Part shown: positions 43,213-54,724 of the stretch, one piece after another | Position numbering within the stretch: position 1 is the first letter of the stretch | How the letters are laid out: every line of letters begins with the position of its first letter | Assembly: GCF_937616625.2 (NCBI RefSeq) | Contig: NC_065575.1 | Coordinates: 5,959,501-6,023,500, forward strand | Reading direction: 5' to 3' | Length of the DNA stretch: 64,000 nucleotides | Origin: Mercurialis annua | Taxonomy: Eukaryota > Streptophyta > Magnoliopsida > Malpighiales > Euphorbiaceae | Notes under the pieces: model-generated | Databases searched by the model: none | Told to the model about the DNA's origin: nothing | What the model saw: only the letters and a program-made list of their open reading frames with translations | Position numbers and translations under genes: made by a program

Positions 43213-44828
43213 ATGGCAAGTAATATGGCGGTTGCTGCTGCGATCTTCTTCTTCTTCAGCTTTTTTGCCGGTTATTCGCGTACGTCCTTCAAATTAAATT
43301 AAATTTTAGTAAAATAGAATCTTAGTTTTTTGTTTCAGTAACATTATGGTTTGTTTGCTTTCCATTCAACAGATGCAGACAGTTGGAACAAGATGGGGAT
43401 AAACTACGGGCAGTTAGGGAACAACCTACCATCGCCGTTTGAATCGATTCAACTCCTTCAATCTTTAAAGGCGGGTAGCGTAAAGCTCTACGATGCGAAT
43501 CCTGAGATCTTGAAACTTTTAGCAGGAACCAATATGCATGTATCAATTATGGTACAAAATCATGAAATCAACAGGATTGCTTCAGACCAGGCGGCAGCTA
43601 ACAACTGGGTTCAGGACAATGTTCTTCAACACTATCCTGATACCATGATTCGATTCATTCTAGTCGGAAATGAAGTTCTAAGCTACTCTTCAGACCAAGA
43701 TAAGATAATCTGGTCTAATCTCGTCCCTGCAATGCGGAAGATCAAAAACTCTCTCAAATCACACAATATTCAGAACATCAAGATTGGTACTCCACTAGCT
43801 ATGGATGTACTCCAAATAACATCACCACCATCCAATGGAACTTTCAGGTCAGATATTTCTACGGTGATGCTACCGTTGCTCAAGTTCTTGAACGGTACTA
43901 AATCATACTTCTTCATTGATGCTTACCCTTTCTTCCCATATTCTAATAACACTGCCAATGTAAGCCTTAACTATGCATTGTTCGAATCTAGCCAGAATTA
44001 CACTGATCCTAATACTACCTTTATATACACCAACCTTCTAGACCAAATGCTCGATTCGATCGTTTTCGCTATGACCAAACTGGGTTTCTCTAACATCAAG
44101 CTCGCGATAGCAGAAACCGGTTGGCCTAATGCCGGTGATTTAGATCAACCTGGTGCTAACATTTACAATGCAGCTACATACAACAGAAATCTCATCAAGA
44201 AGATGACAGCAAGGCCTGCACTCGGAACGCCAGCTAGGCCAGGTGTAATCATACCGACTTTTATCTTTTCGTTATACAACGAGAACCAAAAGCCTGGTCC
44301 CGGAACAGAGAGGAACTGGGGAATGTTGCGTCCAGATGGCTCACCTATTTATGAAATTGATTTGTCAGGGAAACGTGCAGAATCTGACTTTACATCATTG
44401 CCAAAACCCACTAATAACAAACCCTACAATGGGAAGCTATGGTGTGTTGCAGCCACTGGTGTTAATGCGACAATGTTAGAAGGGGCGATAACGAATGCAT
44501 GTAACCTAGGTAACGGAACATGTGATGCATTGACACCAGGGAAGAATTGCTATAATCCAGTAACGGTAACTTGGCACGCAAGTTATGCTTTTAGCTCTTA
44601 CTGGGCAAAGTTCAGGAGTCGCGGTGGCAGCTGCTACTTCAACGGACTTGCACAGCAGACCACCACCAATCCTAGTAAGTCTTCTGTTCTACCCTAAAGC
44701 TATTATTATCTCTTCCTATAATTTCATATATAATAAATTTGATAAGCTTTTTAACTGCTTGATAATTTTTTTGGAATATTTCTTGAGCAGGTCATGGATT
44801 GTGTGTGGTTCCTAGCGTCAGTCTCTGA
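43213..44828 (+). CDS. Glucan endo-1,3-beta-glucosidase (GH17) with X8/CBM43 domain
   Basis: Three exons: 43213-43279, 43373-44674 and 44791-44828, totalling 1,407 nt and 468 residues. Exon 1 encodes a hydrophobic signal peptide (MASNMAVAAAIFFFF...). Exon 2 carries the GH17 barrel from MGINYGQLGNNLPSP, with the acid/base Glu123 in VGNEVL and the nucleophile Glu270 in AETGWP, followed by the X8 carbohydrate-binding domain (KLWCVA ... about 375-455) with its conserved Cys. The 38-nt last exon changes the end from a read-through SKSSVLP to NPSHGLCVVPSVSL, the usual Cys-containing tail of this family, so I prefer the spliced form. The enzyme hydrolyses beta-1,3-glucan (callose) in the wall or at plasmodesmata. 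There is no obvious hydrophobic GPI-anchor tail. Confidence 0.92.
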
Positions 44829-47800
44829 AGAATTTCATATTTTGATAAGATTTCAGTAATAGTAAGCACTATAAGATAGTTTATCACAAATAATAATGTC
44901 TAGTCTAAAAAATTAGTTGTGTTTATCATTTGTTGTTGAAGTCATGTATTATGCATGAAAGTGTTATGTTTTGTATTCTGGATTTCTACATTATGGAAAA
45001 ACGAATTGTATTGTCATTCTCCGACTTCTGAATTCCCATTTTCCGCTGCAAATTCTTTATCATGTGAAGCACTTTTTCCACTGAAGGCAAACATTAAAAT
45101 CAGAAATTCCAATAGAAGAACATCAAACACAACTTATTGAAGATGAACTAATCAATCGGCCAAACATACTAATAAGATTCGGGAAATAAAAAAGACAGGA
45201 CCTTACTGATAATATTTGTAGACAAAGACTAGTTCTTAATGCCAGGGACTTGAAAACATTACCAGTCAACTTCTAGGAGTTAGCTCATTATTACATTTCT
45301 CAAGTTAGCAACCATATACAACTGAAAAACAAAAATGTCAAACACATAGAAGAAGGAAAACAGTTTTATCCTACTTTTCATGCATCTGTATACACAAAAT
45401 GCGTTCTCTAAATCGCAAGATTCAACTTAATGGTAACCCCTCATCCATTAACAGCAAGTTGTATCTTGAATAAATAAAATGTAGTAGATATAACATTTTT
45501 TGGAGCTACCGACTCAACCTAGTTGAAAAAAAGAACAGATAGCTGATAACCTAGGGAGACATGAAAATAGCCTCAAACATTTATCTAGTGACCTTGCAAA
45601 ATGAATCCTTAATAACGAACAAATGCAGCCTTGTTCCCGGTGGACAATTATTCTATAAATTTTGACTCATCGTTCCCATCTATTACGAAGCCAAAAAGCC
45701 TTCCTTATGATTGGCCCAATAAAAGAATTATTCCACAAAAAAACAAACTTAATAGCTCATTTTATCCCTTAGGAGCTCTAAAAGTCGTTATGGCATCAAT
45801 AAAAATCAAGCATTAACAAAACCAAGGGAAGGAAATAGAAATTGACTCAGCGAAAGAGCATATCTCTTGAAAGAAATCACGCTATCAATAAGCTTAATTT
45901 TCATTCGAAAAAGATTTGGAAATCATCATAGGACGACGGGTTTCTCTATTCTGAACTATAAAAACAGAAAGTTGCAACCTCCAACAATCACTTTACTGCA
46001 TACCCATCAATGTACTTTACCAGAAAAGCAAAGTCGTCAACTTCATTGTAGTATACATGCTAGGCAGGGAAGTTAGCAGGGAAGTAATAAGGTAACAGCT
46101 AACCGGGCAGCCATATGTTAGGTGGCACCATCTACATGCATTTCACTTAGAAGACCCAACACTTCTCTTTATCTGAAATGAAGAGATAACATACTATGTA
46201 TTACTACAGAAAGCTAAAGGAAAAACTATTCACATACAAAAAAAAAATTAATAGGTAAAGAAATAATGTTTATTATATATAAATTAAAATAATTTGTAAT
46301 GTGATTCTTTAAAGGAAAATAAGAATTTAGGACACTAAGATCTTAGCATGACCACATTTATGATGAGTGTGCATCGATCAGCTCATTCATTGCAATTAGA
46401 AAACTGTTAAAACACAAACTAGAATAAACATAATCAGAACCCACAGAACTGGACCAAATTTAAAAGATACTAACACATATATATTTGATTCAATTGCAAA
46501 CACTGAAAATACATTTTTAATAATCCATGAAAAGAGCACCAAAGTTTACATGAAATGATAGAACCGAAAAAAATTGCTCAAAGAAAATGACCTGACATCT
46601 AAAAAATGCATGCTCTCGGACTAAACAAAGGTGCTTAACATAACATAACCTCTGACCAAATTCATACTTAAAAAACAAAAACGAGAAACAAAGAATAGAA
46701 GAAAGAGGAAAAGAAAGAAAGGAATGACGAAAATTTCCACAATGACAGACTTGAGGCTTGAAGTATATGTCACTAACCTCTGGGGCATTGTGTGTCTTAT
46801 AGCAATTTTGAAGACTTGGTATGTATATACAATACACAATTGTTTGAACAGATAAGAAGGCTTGCTTTCAGAATAGTACAGAAAAATAGAAAGAGGCAAG
46901 ACTTTCATTATTTCGGCTGAGGAAAGGGACACGGCAATCATGTTGCGGTTTCTACAGTTCTAGGGAACACCGTTACGAAATGTACTCTACCCTTAAGTAC
47001 TACAACTTCATTTGGTTCGGTTCACATGTTTTTTGTCCGATCTTAAAACTCGCACACTGAACTAATAGAGTTTTCACAATTAATATCCAACTCAAGTTTA
47101 ATACTTTCACTTCTCTCATTTTCTCCCGACATTATATAATTTTTCACTTCGATTGGCACAGAAATTTGAGACAGATAGGGATAAGCTATGAATAATCGAT
47201 CAAAATCATGTAAAGCTTTATAATGCCAATACCAAAATCTCCATGTGTCAAACAATTGCTTCAAAGAATAAAATCAATAGCATAGCTTCAGACCAGACCA
47301 CAAAGAAAAATGGGTTCAAGATGATATCCAGCAATGTCACTTATTTCCTGTTTTCCCGTGTTTGGTGTTTCACGTGTCGTTTCTTTCCCTAGCTTTTAAC
47401 TTACGTTAATTTATGTTAGGCAAATTTGTTCTTTAAAGGTCTTTTGCATATAGCTCAGCTGGAGTTTAGGCTGTTACTTTATGAATCAGAAGTTATTTAG
47501 GATGACACAATCTGTTTAAAACTGTAAGATAAAGAAAAAGTTACAGGCAATCTTTGCTTTGATTGGCAAAATGCAGAGACATGATTACTCTAGTTTGACA
47601 TTAGCCTCTAAAAGCATAACACAGAGGTTCCAATGGTATTATTGCTGAATCATCCTCAGCAGAAGACTCATTCAATATCATACTTCAGAACTTAAAGCAC
47701 TTGAGCAAAATCTCAAATAAAAAACCAAAATCAGATTATAGCACTGAAGCTCTAGCAAGGCATAACCAACTTCATAACACAAAATCAATTAAAACTAAAC

Positions 47801-48365
47801 AAATATAATACAACTGTGGCAGTGAACAAAAATAACTAACATAAGAAAAACATCTATCATTTAAGCTCAATCAAACTTTGACATAAAATCCAATTACTAG
47901 TAAAAGTACTAATAAAAAGAGAGTAGAAAGATAGAACCTTCAATACTTAAGCTCCAGCGTCATAAAGATAACATCTTAAAGTCTTCAACTGTAATCTTAG
48001 TAGAATCTGAAAACTGGGTTTAACTAAGTTGACTAAAAAAAATTCCAACAGAGACAGGCGCAAGACTCAAATGGAATAATAAATCAGAACTAAGAAGTTA
48101 GCCCAATCAAAATATCTCACCGACAAGCCAAATCAAGTCATTAACCAGAAATCAACATTTCGAATAAATTCCACAAAATATTAACTTCAACAACGAAATA
48201 GAAACTAAATCAATCATATAAGGCATTAATCAATTAAGCAATATCAAAACTAAACATAAAAATAAACTAATAACCAAAAACACAGAATTCCCATCCTAAT
48301 CAATAAACACTTCTCCTAGATCATAAAAGCACATAAAATGTGCAAATTACATCCAACCATTACCT
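44829..48365. other. Intergenic, 3' side of both flanking genes
   Basis: The glucanase and ISY1 genes converge on this interval. It is less AT-rich than other gaps and has scattered open frames of 60-106 codons on both strands (for example 46517-46941 minus), none with a recognisable domain. The part from about 47700 is duplicated near 53211 as the 3' flank of the ISY1 paralogue. Untranslated or noncoding transcripts are possible but not shown. Confidence 0.4.
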
Positions 48366-49274
48366 CTAACGCTGAATATTAAGCATAGCCTTAGCCTCAC
48401 TCTGTTCTTCCAGCAACCCTTCACTCGCATACTTACTCAACAGCTCCATCTTCTTCTTCTCGACAATCATTCTCTCAATCTCCTTCTCGTCGGGCAATGG
48501 AACATGAACAACAAACTCCTTCATCTTCTCCATCCTTTCCTTATCCTCCTTCTCCCTCTCAATCATCCTTTCTTCCTCCACAACATCCTCCTCCTCCTCT
48601 ACCAAAACCTCTGCCGCCACCGCGCCAACGCTCACAACCTCCATAGCTCCCTTCCTAGCCTCCTTCCTAATCTCATCCATCATCTTCCAATCCTCCACAG
48701 CCAACGCCCTCATCCTCTTCTCCGCCGGCACCTCCACCTTCGCCAAAACCCCGTCCTCATCGTCCCTATATCCGTAATAACTCGCATCTATTCGCTTATA
48801 TATGTCATACCTAGTCTTCCTCTTCCTCAACTCCGGCGGCTTCTCGAACAACTCCCTCACTCCAGGAAGCTTCTTCGCTGCTCCGAAGTACCGATACCCC
48901 GGGCCACGACCGCTAGGGTTTGGCACGTCGATTATGTTACCGTCTAGGTCAGTCATCTTAGGAGCATGTTTGGTGTAATTAGGACCGCCGAGTTCAATTA
49001 TCCGGCGCTCCCAATGTACCTTTTCACGGATGAGTTTGTTGATTTCGTCGTTTAGGTCACGGAGGCGGTGCTCTCCGAGGCCTTCGTTTTGAATTTCGGC
49101 GACTTTTCGGCCGATTTCTCCGAGGATTTGCTGGCGCCATCGGTCGGCTTCGGCGAGATCGCGGCATTCGGAAGCGAGATAGGGGCGGCGTTCTTTGGGC
49201 TTCTTTTTCTCTTGTTCTTTGAATGTTATGAATCGATTGAGCATAGACTGTGCTTTCTCTTCGTTACGAGCCAT
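48366..49274 (-). CDS. ISY1: Pre-mRNA splicing factor ISY1
   Basis: An intronless gene of 302 residues, about the usual length for plant ISY1 proteins. It opens MARNEEKAQSMLNRF and continues with the highly conserved Isy1 N-domain: KKPKERRPYLASEC, ADRWRQQIL, EGLGEHRLRDLNDEINKL and HWERRIIELGGPNY. The central KLPGVRELFE and the KTRYDIYKRIDASYYGYRDDEDG segment follow, then an acidic/basic coiled-coil-prone C-terminal half. ISY1 is a component of the Prp19-associated (NTC) complex of the catalytic spliceosome in the nucleus. A TATATATA stretch lies 45-55 bp upstream (about 49319-49330). A truncated paralogue lies 4.2 kb upstream. Two MITEs now sit in the upstream region beginning 118 bp before the ATG. 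Confidence 0.95.
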   Translation of the reverse strand: MARNEEKAQSMLNRFITFKEQEKKKPKERRPYLASECRDLAEADRWRQQILGEIGRKVAEIQNEGLGEHRLRDLNDEINKLIREKVHWERRIIELGGPNYTKHAPKMTDLDGNIIDVPNPSGRGPGYRYFGAAKKLPGVRELFEKPPELRKRKTRYDIYKRIDASYYGYRDDEDGVLAKVEVPAEKRMRALAVEDWKMMDEIRKEARKGAMEVVSVGAVAAEVLVEEEEDVVEEERMIEREKEDKERMEKMKEFVVHVPLPDEKEIERMIVEKKKMELLSKYASEGLLEEQSEAKAMLNIQR

Positions 49275-49392
49275 GGCTGTGTGTCTCTGTTTGTCTGCTG
49301 TAGAAGAATACTAAATAGTCTATATATATGTAAGCATGGGTCATTACTTATTCCTAATTGGATTAATAGTTAATGAAGATAAAATACTACTA

Positions 49393-50021
49393 CAGTCCGA
49401 CCCTCTAATAGTTAATATTTTATAAATTAATAATTCTAATAATTAATAGAAAATTGAGAGAACCAACTTCGTTCCACATCGGATAATTAATAATTTTATT
49501 ATTTAATAATTAATAAAATTTAAAATATATTCTACATGAATATTAATTATTAGAGATATTTTTTTAAAGAAATATATAACAACTGATGATTTATTTGAGT
49601 TAATACTAACCTTAATTCATAAAGTAGAAGTTAAAATACCATCAAATTATGACTTTTTTATTCTTTTGAGAAATTTTAAAAGAAGTTATTATATAAACAA
49701 ATTAAAGTAAGTAAAGTATTTCAAGTATAAAAAATATTAAAAATTATTTTACTTTATAAATACAACTTCTTAATAATTTTTTCTAGTTTGATATCAATTG
49801 ATATTTTTTTAAATTGAATATAAAATTATTTCTTTTAAATTGAGTGATTGTAAAGTGTATTTAGTTAGTTTTTTTTAATATAATATTAATATTAGGTCTA
49901 TTAGTGTAGATGCTTTAAAATATCTTTTATAATTTTTTTATACAAATTCAATAAATTAATAATTCTAATAATTAATAAATTTTTGATCCACCATGTGTAT
50001 TAATTATCAGAGGGTCGACTG
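49393..50021. mobile_element. Tc1/mariner-like MITE upstream of ISY1
   Basis: The left end is CAGTCCGACCCTCTAATAGT. The right end reads ATTATCAGAGGGTCGACTG, inverted. The element is flanked by TA at 49391-49392 and 50022-50023. Its length is 629 bp, with AATTAATAATT repeats inside. The duplicated ISY1 upstream region near 62685-62700 shows the unoccupied site (ACACACTATTAGGATTAC), which confirms the boundaries. Confidence 0.85.
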
Positions 50022-50082
50022 TATTAGTATAAGGAAATAGTGAATTTGATTATTGTAATTGTTATTATTGATTAGTATATAC

Positions 50083-51174
50083 TTAGGGGTGTTAATGAAC
50101 CGAGTAAAAGCTCGTTTCGTGTTCGTTCGTGTTCTAAACAAACCGAGTTTGGTACTTATCGAGCTCGTTCGCGAGCTCGTTCGTTTAGCAGTTAAACCAA
50201 CAAACATGAATTAAACATGAGCTGATTATGAACACTAAAAAATGTAAACGAACCGTTGGAATGTGTCTAGAATTTTAATTCTAATTTGTATTAGAATTAT
50301 AATTAGTGTAGTATTTGGGAGAATGATAACTTTATTATATACTCTCTTCGTTCTTTTTTAGTTGTCCATTTAGCAAAATATATTTATCTCTAATTAGTTG
50401 TCCATTTAGGATTTCAATGTGATTTTAGCTATTATCTTCCAAATTTACCCATCCCTAATAAATGACTCCATGTTTTCATTTAAAAAGCATTTATTAATTA
50501 ATAGGGCTATATTAGTATTTTTCTTCATAATTTAAGACAAAAGGAGCATTATCTTGGTATGTGTAATATTGGTTAAGTGGACAACTAAAAATAAACAGAG
50601 GGAGTATAGTTTATCTTATTCGAGTACACCAAAACCGAATACACAATGTAGACATTGATGTGAATAGGGGAAAAAGGGGTGTGTGTGATGTGAGGAATAT
50701 AAGTTTTTTATCTTTTTGAGTTATTTCTTGTAGAGAGGAAAACTCTTAGTGGGTTTTTCTTCTAAGAGCATATTTATTAGAGATTTTCTTTATTTGGTAA
50801 TTCTCCATCAATTTGTATTCCTTTTGATAATTAGTGGATGGATCGATTCTTTCGCCCGTGGATGTACGCTTTAATGCAGAACTATGTAAATCTCTTGTGT
50901 TATTTATTATTTTGCTATATTATTGTTTTGATCAAATCCATAATTAAATACCTACCGAATGGTTTCGATTCCGCTGTGCATACCAATTCGGTCACGAACC
51001 GGTTACGATAATTGGTAACAAAGATTCAACAATCGGTAACAATGTTATAACACGAACTAAATACGAGCACCTTGTCCAAAACTTGAACAAACATGAACCG
51101 AACATGAACTTTATTCGGTAAACGAGCTGAACATGAACACTCAAAGAGTTCGACTCGGTTCATTTACACCCATA
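50083..51174. mobile_element. hAT-like MITE (GGGTGTTAATGAACCGAG) with nested insertions
   Basis: The inverted ends are TAGGGGTGTTAATGAACCGA and CGGTTCATTTACACCCATA. The flanks GTATATAC (50075-50082) and GTATATAA (51175-51182) are an 8-bp duplication with one mismatch. The ISY1-paralogue side shows the empty site GTGTATAGGATAATT near 62750. Inside, a Stowaway-like MITE (50342-50604) is nested. The GC-poor centre (about 50250-51030), ending in a TTGGTAACAAAG word like a degraded tRNA-Met primer site, may be an LTR remnant, though this is weak. Confidence 0.75.
50342..50604. mobile_element. Stowaway-like MITE, nested
   Basis: The 263-bp element runs from CTCTCTTCGTTCTTTTTTAG to the inverted AAATAAACAGAGGGAG. 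It is flanked by TA on both sides (50340-50341 and 50605-50606). TTAGTTGTCCATTTAGCA pairs with its inverse near the right end. CTCCCTCYGTT ends and a TA target are typical of Stowaway. Confidence 0.85.
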
Positions 51175-51299
51175 GTATATAAGATAATTCACTTAAGGTA
51201 AGCTTTTATAGTCTTTTAATAAGGTAAGAATTTAACGTCTTCTAATAATATTATGATTATTATTACTTTATACTGTTTACTCTTTCTATTATAATTGTT

Positions 51300-53110
51300 A
51301 CCGACCAGTCTTAGAACCGAGTCACATGAGCAGTCTAGTGAACTAACATGAAGTATGTCGGTCTACCAACTAGCGCACAGGTAATGCTAAGGGCGATTAT
51401 TGCTTCCACCTTAGGAAATGTGTAATCGTGGGACAACTCCGTGATTCTTGTTGGACGTGGGTAGCCATTAGAGTGATTTTCAGACTAATCCAGCATGATT
51501 CCTTCTAAAATTGTTTTTTGTGCAGGTGTTCGTGTTCGGTTAGAAACCTGAATATTTTCAGAGTTATCATTTGGTGTAGTGAGCGTGGAACACACCTTAG
51601 TTTTCAGTTTTTTTGCCATGGAAGAAGAACATGGAGAAAAAGATGAAGATCACCCTGGTGAAGAAGGAGAAACCAATAATCCAATTTAAAAAATCCCTTA
51701 CCTGGAAAATATCACTGACGAACCTGACAACAACCCGACAGGGGAGAACATTAGCACACGATATCTTGACAAAGCCGAATTTACCAGCCTACTAAAAGAC
51801 ATCTAGAAAAATACTTCTTCCCATTCACAAAACCAAACAGCCCTTATCCAATCCGACAACAGTGGCGATGCCAAAGGAAAGACAAAATAGCCTGTCCTAG
51901 TGTCCTTAGAGCCTATCGCAACTAAGAAAACCAAGCCACCATACTGGTGGATGAAGATGAGCCCCAGTCAGAAGTCGAACTAGAGTCTAGAGAGAACTCA
52001 GATGAGTTGGAGTGGAAGGTCTGAGGTGCCTTGAGCAAGATAAACTTATCAAATATCGTTTGTATATCTATACATCTTTAAAAACATCAATTAAGGAATT
52101 CAATTTTATTAGTAAGGATTTAAATATTTTGAATATTAAATATAACGAAGAAGATTTGTTTTTATGTTGATTTGTTTCATTATCTAATAATTATAAACAA
52201 TTTCGTGAAAATATAATTTTAACCATGAAATGTTTTCTGCTTATGGAGTTAAATGCGCTCTTTTTTCAAAGGAGCTTATGAAAAAAAAAAAGCTAGTAAT
52301 ATTAGTTAGATGTCTATTCCACCGTTTTATAGTAAAGACTAGTATGAAAAAAAATAGATTCAAGTAACATGAATAATAGACACATTTTTTTTAACAACTA
52401 GAAACAAAAAAAGAGCATATAAATGTCGATTGTTGAAAAAAAATCTAATAACGAACAACGTCGAAAAAGACTATTGAAGATGAACCAGATGATCATTGTA
52501 ATATGCTAACAATTCTCGAAAAATATTTGAAAAAAGATTAAAGTTTTCATCTCTGCGAACCGACATACTTTGGTCTAAGCTGCCTTGACCGCTAATTGAA
52601 CTGAACAAGTTTATTGTTAAAACAACTAAAGATATAAGAAAGCAAGAAAAGACATAAGGATACAATGTTGGTCTAAAATGGTATTTAAATTCAATTTTTT
52701 TCGTTTCACAAATGTGTGAATCATGATTCGTTTTTACATCTATGTGAAAGTTGGCAGTGAATTTAAGTTACGGATAATAAACAGTCTCGGTAAATTTTTG
52801 ACATTTGTTCGCTTTAAATTAAGATGCATGATGGAAGAGTCAGTACATTGACCGATGTTTGACATGTTCCTAGTGTTCGTAAGAATCTCGTACCTTTATC
52901 TACTTTACTCCAACAATCTCCATATAAGCTGCAAACCCAATTAATTTTTATCATGACCATAAAATCTCAGATTCTACTATTGACACTACAAATATTTAGT
53001 CTAATAAATTCACAACTACATGCCAATTGATGAATATATTAATCAATGTATCTTTATTGTCATTTTGGGTTGACATATTCAAAACATTCTTGAACTTGTT
53101 TGAAACTTAT
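51300..53110. other. Intergenic with decayed retroelement-like stretch
   Basis: Between about 51350 and 52030 the sequence is less AT-rich. It contains an acidic reading frame starting near 51619 (MEEEHGEKDEDHPGEEG) that is interrupted by stops, resembling the start of a retrotransposon gag or other decayed gene. No protease, reverse transcriptase or integrase motif was seen. The rest, to 53110, is AT-rich without recognisable content. Confidence 0.35.
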
Positions 53111-53210
53111 CCACAGTAATAGTCTGATTTGGATGCGAAATGGAGGTGGAATGATTGTTATCTTAATATTGGTTTACTGTCAGTGAACCTAAATCAAGTA
53201 GCTGAAACAA

Positions 53211-54011
53211 TTGCGCAAATCTCAAATAAAAAACCAAAATCAAATTATTGCACTCAAGCTCTAGCAATGCATAACCAACTTCATAACACAAAATCAATTA
53301 AAACTAAACAAATAAAAATACAATTGTGGCAGTGAACAAAAATAACTAACGTAATAAAAACGTTTAAAATAAATTCCACAACATTAACTTCAACCGCAAG
53401 AAAGAAACTAAATAAATCATATAACGCATTAATCAATTAAGCAATAATATCAATACTTACATATAAACTGTGTGCAAACTACATCTAACTAAGTCCACCT
53501 CTTCCTCAACTCCGGCGGCTTCTCGAACAACTCTCTCACTCCAGGAAGCTTCTTCGCCGCTCCGAAATACACATACACGGGGCCACGACCCCTAGGGTTT
53601 GGCACGTCGATTATGTTACCCTCTAGGTCGGTCATCTTAGGAGCGTGTTTGGTGTAATTAGGACCGCCGAGTTCGATTATCCGACGCTCCCAATGTCCCT
53701 TTTCGCGGATTAGTTTGTTGATTTCGTCGTTTAGGTCACGCAGGCAGCGCTCGCCGAGACCTTCGTTTTGAATTTCGGTTACTTTTCGGTCGACTTCTCG
53801 GAGGATTTGCTGGCGCCATCGGTTGGCTTCGGCGAGACTGCCGCATAAAGAAGCGAGATAGGGGCGGCGTTCTTTGGGCTTCTTTTTCTCCTGTTTTTTG
53901 AATGTCAAGTATCGATTTAGCATTGACCGTGCTTTCTCTTCGTTACGAGCCATGGCTGTAGAGGAATATTAATTACTCTGGCGGTATATATTTGATCAAA
54001 CTAGCTACTAA
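53211..54011. repeat. Segmental duplicate of the ISY1 locus (left part)
   Basis: This block matches the ISY1 locus: its 3' flank (53211-53480 resembles about 47705-48350 with deletions), the N-terminal half of the coding sequence, and the leader. The homology resumes beyond the CACTA element at 62607 (CTTATTCCTAATTGAATTAG matches about 49350), so the transposon split the duplicate. Confidence 0.85.
53489..53953 (-). pseudogene. Truncated ISY1 paralogue
   Basis: An open frame of 154 codons matches ISY1 residues 1-152 with about 19 substitutions. It then ends PELRKRWT and stop, because a deletion of some 450 bp joins codon 152 to the former 3' flank. The lost half includes the RYDIYKRIDASYYGY segment and the coiled-coil tail. 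An 8.6-kb CACTA element is inserted 58 bp upstream of the ATG, separating it from its ancestral promoter. Several substitutions fall in otherwise conserved positions (for example Cys for Arg at 70). It is probably non-functional, although the frame is open and a short Isy1-domain protein could be made if transcribed. Confidence 0.85.
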
Positions 54012-54029
54012 CACTACAAGAATGTCCGG

Positions 54030-54535
54030 TGTTAGCGACGGAAATTTCCGTCACTAACACATGAAAATCCGTCGGTAAACTTAGTTACCGACGGACTGCC
54101 GACGGATACCATCCGTCGGCACGCTTTTCGTCGGCATTCATTGGCGACAAAAACTATCCGTCGGGAAATGTCACCGACGGAAACATAGTGGTCGGTAAAT
54201 ATACAAATCCGTCGGTGGGTTGTGACTAACACACCGACGAAGATCCGACGTTTTACCGACCGATATTTCCGTCGGCAAATATTGCGACGGATAATCGTCG
54301 GTAAAACCGTCGGTGAAAGAGGGCCGTTGCCGACGTTGATCCGACGATATACCGACGGATATTCCGTCGGGAATATATACCGACGGACCATCCGTCGGTA
54401 AATTCCGTCGCCCCTTGTTTTCTTTACCGACGAATAATCCGTAGGTAGTTGTTGTCGGAACATGGTATTAAATTACCGACGGATTATTCCGTCGGTAAAG
54501 TAGAAATCCGTCGGTAATACGGTTCATTTCCGACA
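54030..54535. repeat. CACTA subterminal repeats, left
   Basis: About thirty copies in both orientations of a TTACCGACGGA / TCCGTCGGTAA word. In En/Spm-type elements such subterminal arrays bind the element's accessory transposition protein. The open frame at 54032-54463 is a by-product of the repeats. Confidence 0.85.
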
Positions 54536-54724
54536 AAAAAATTGTCGTTTTCCTTCCCATTATGGGTTGTTTTTTGTCTATTATACCTGTGCAGAATTAC
54601 AAAAATAAGATACACATACAAACAGACTAAATAAGAATCAAAAGTATCTATATATAAATACGGAATAAGCGTTAACAAATTTGTCGATGTTTATAAGCAT
54701 AATACTGTATAGGAATACAAAAAA

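Noticed and set aside
47446..47530. TATAGCTCAGCTGGAG, a good tRNA A-box look-alike
   Set aside because: No B-box (GGTTCGAAYCC) or acceptor-stem pairing follows at the right distance.
54032..54463. 143-codon Arg-rich open frame at the CACTA left end
   Set aside because: By-product of the subterminal ACCGACGGA repeats.
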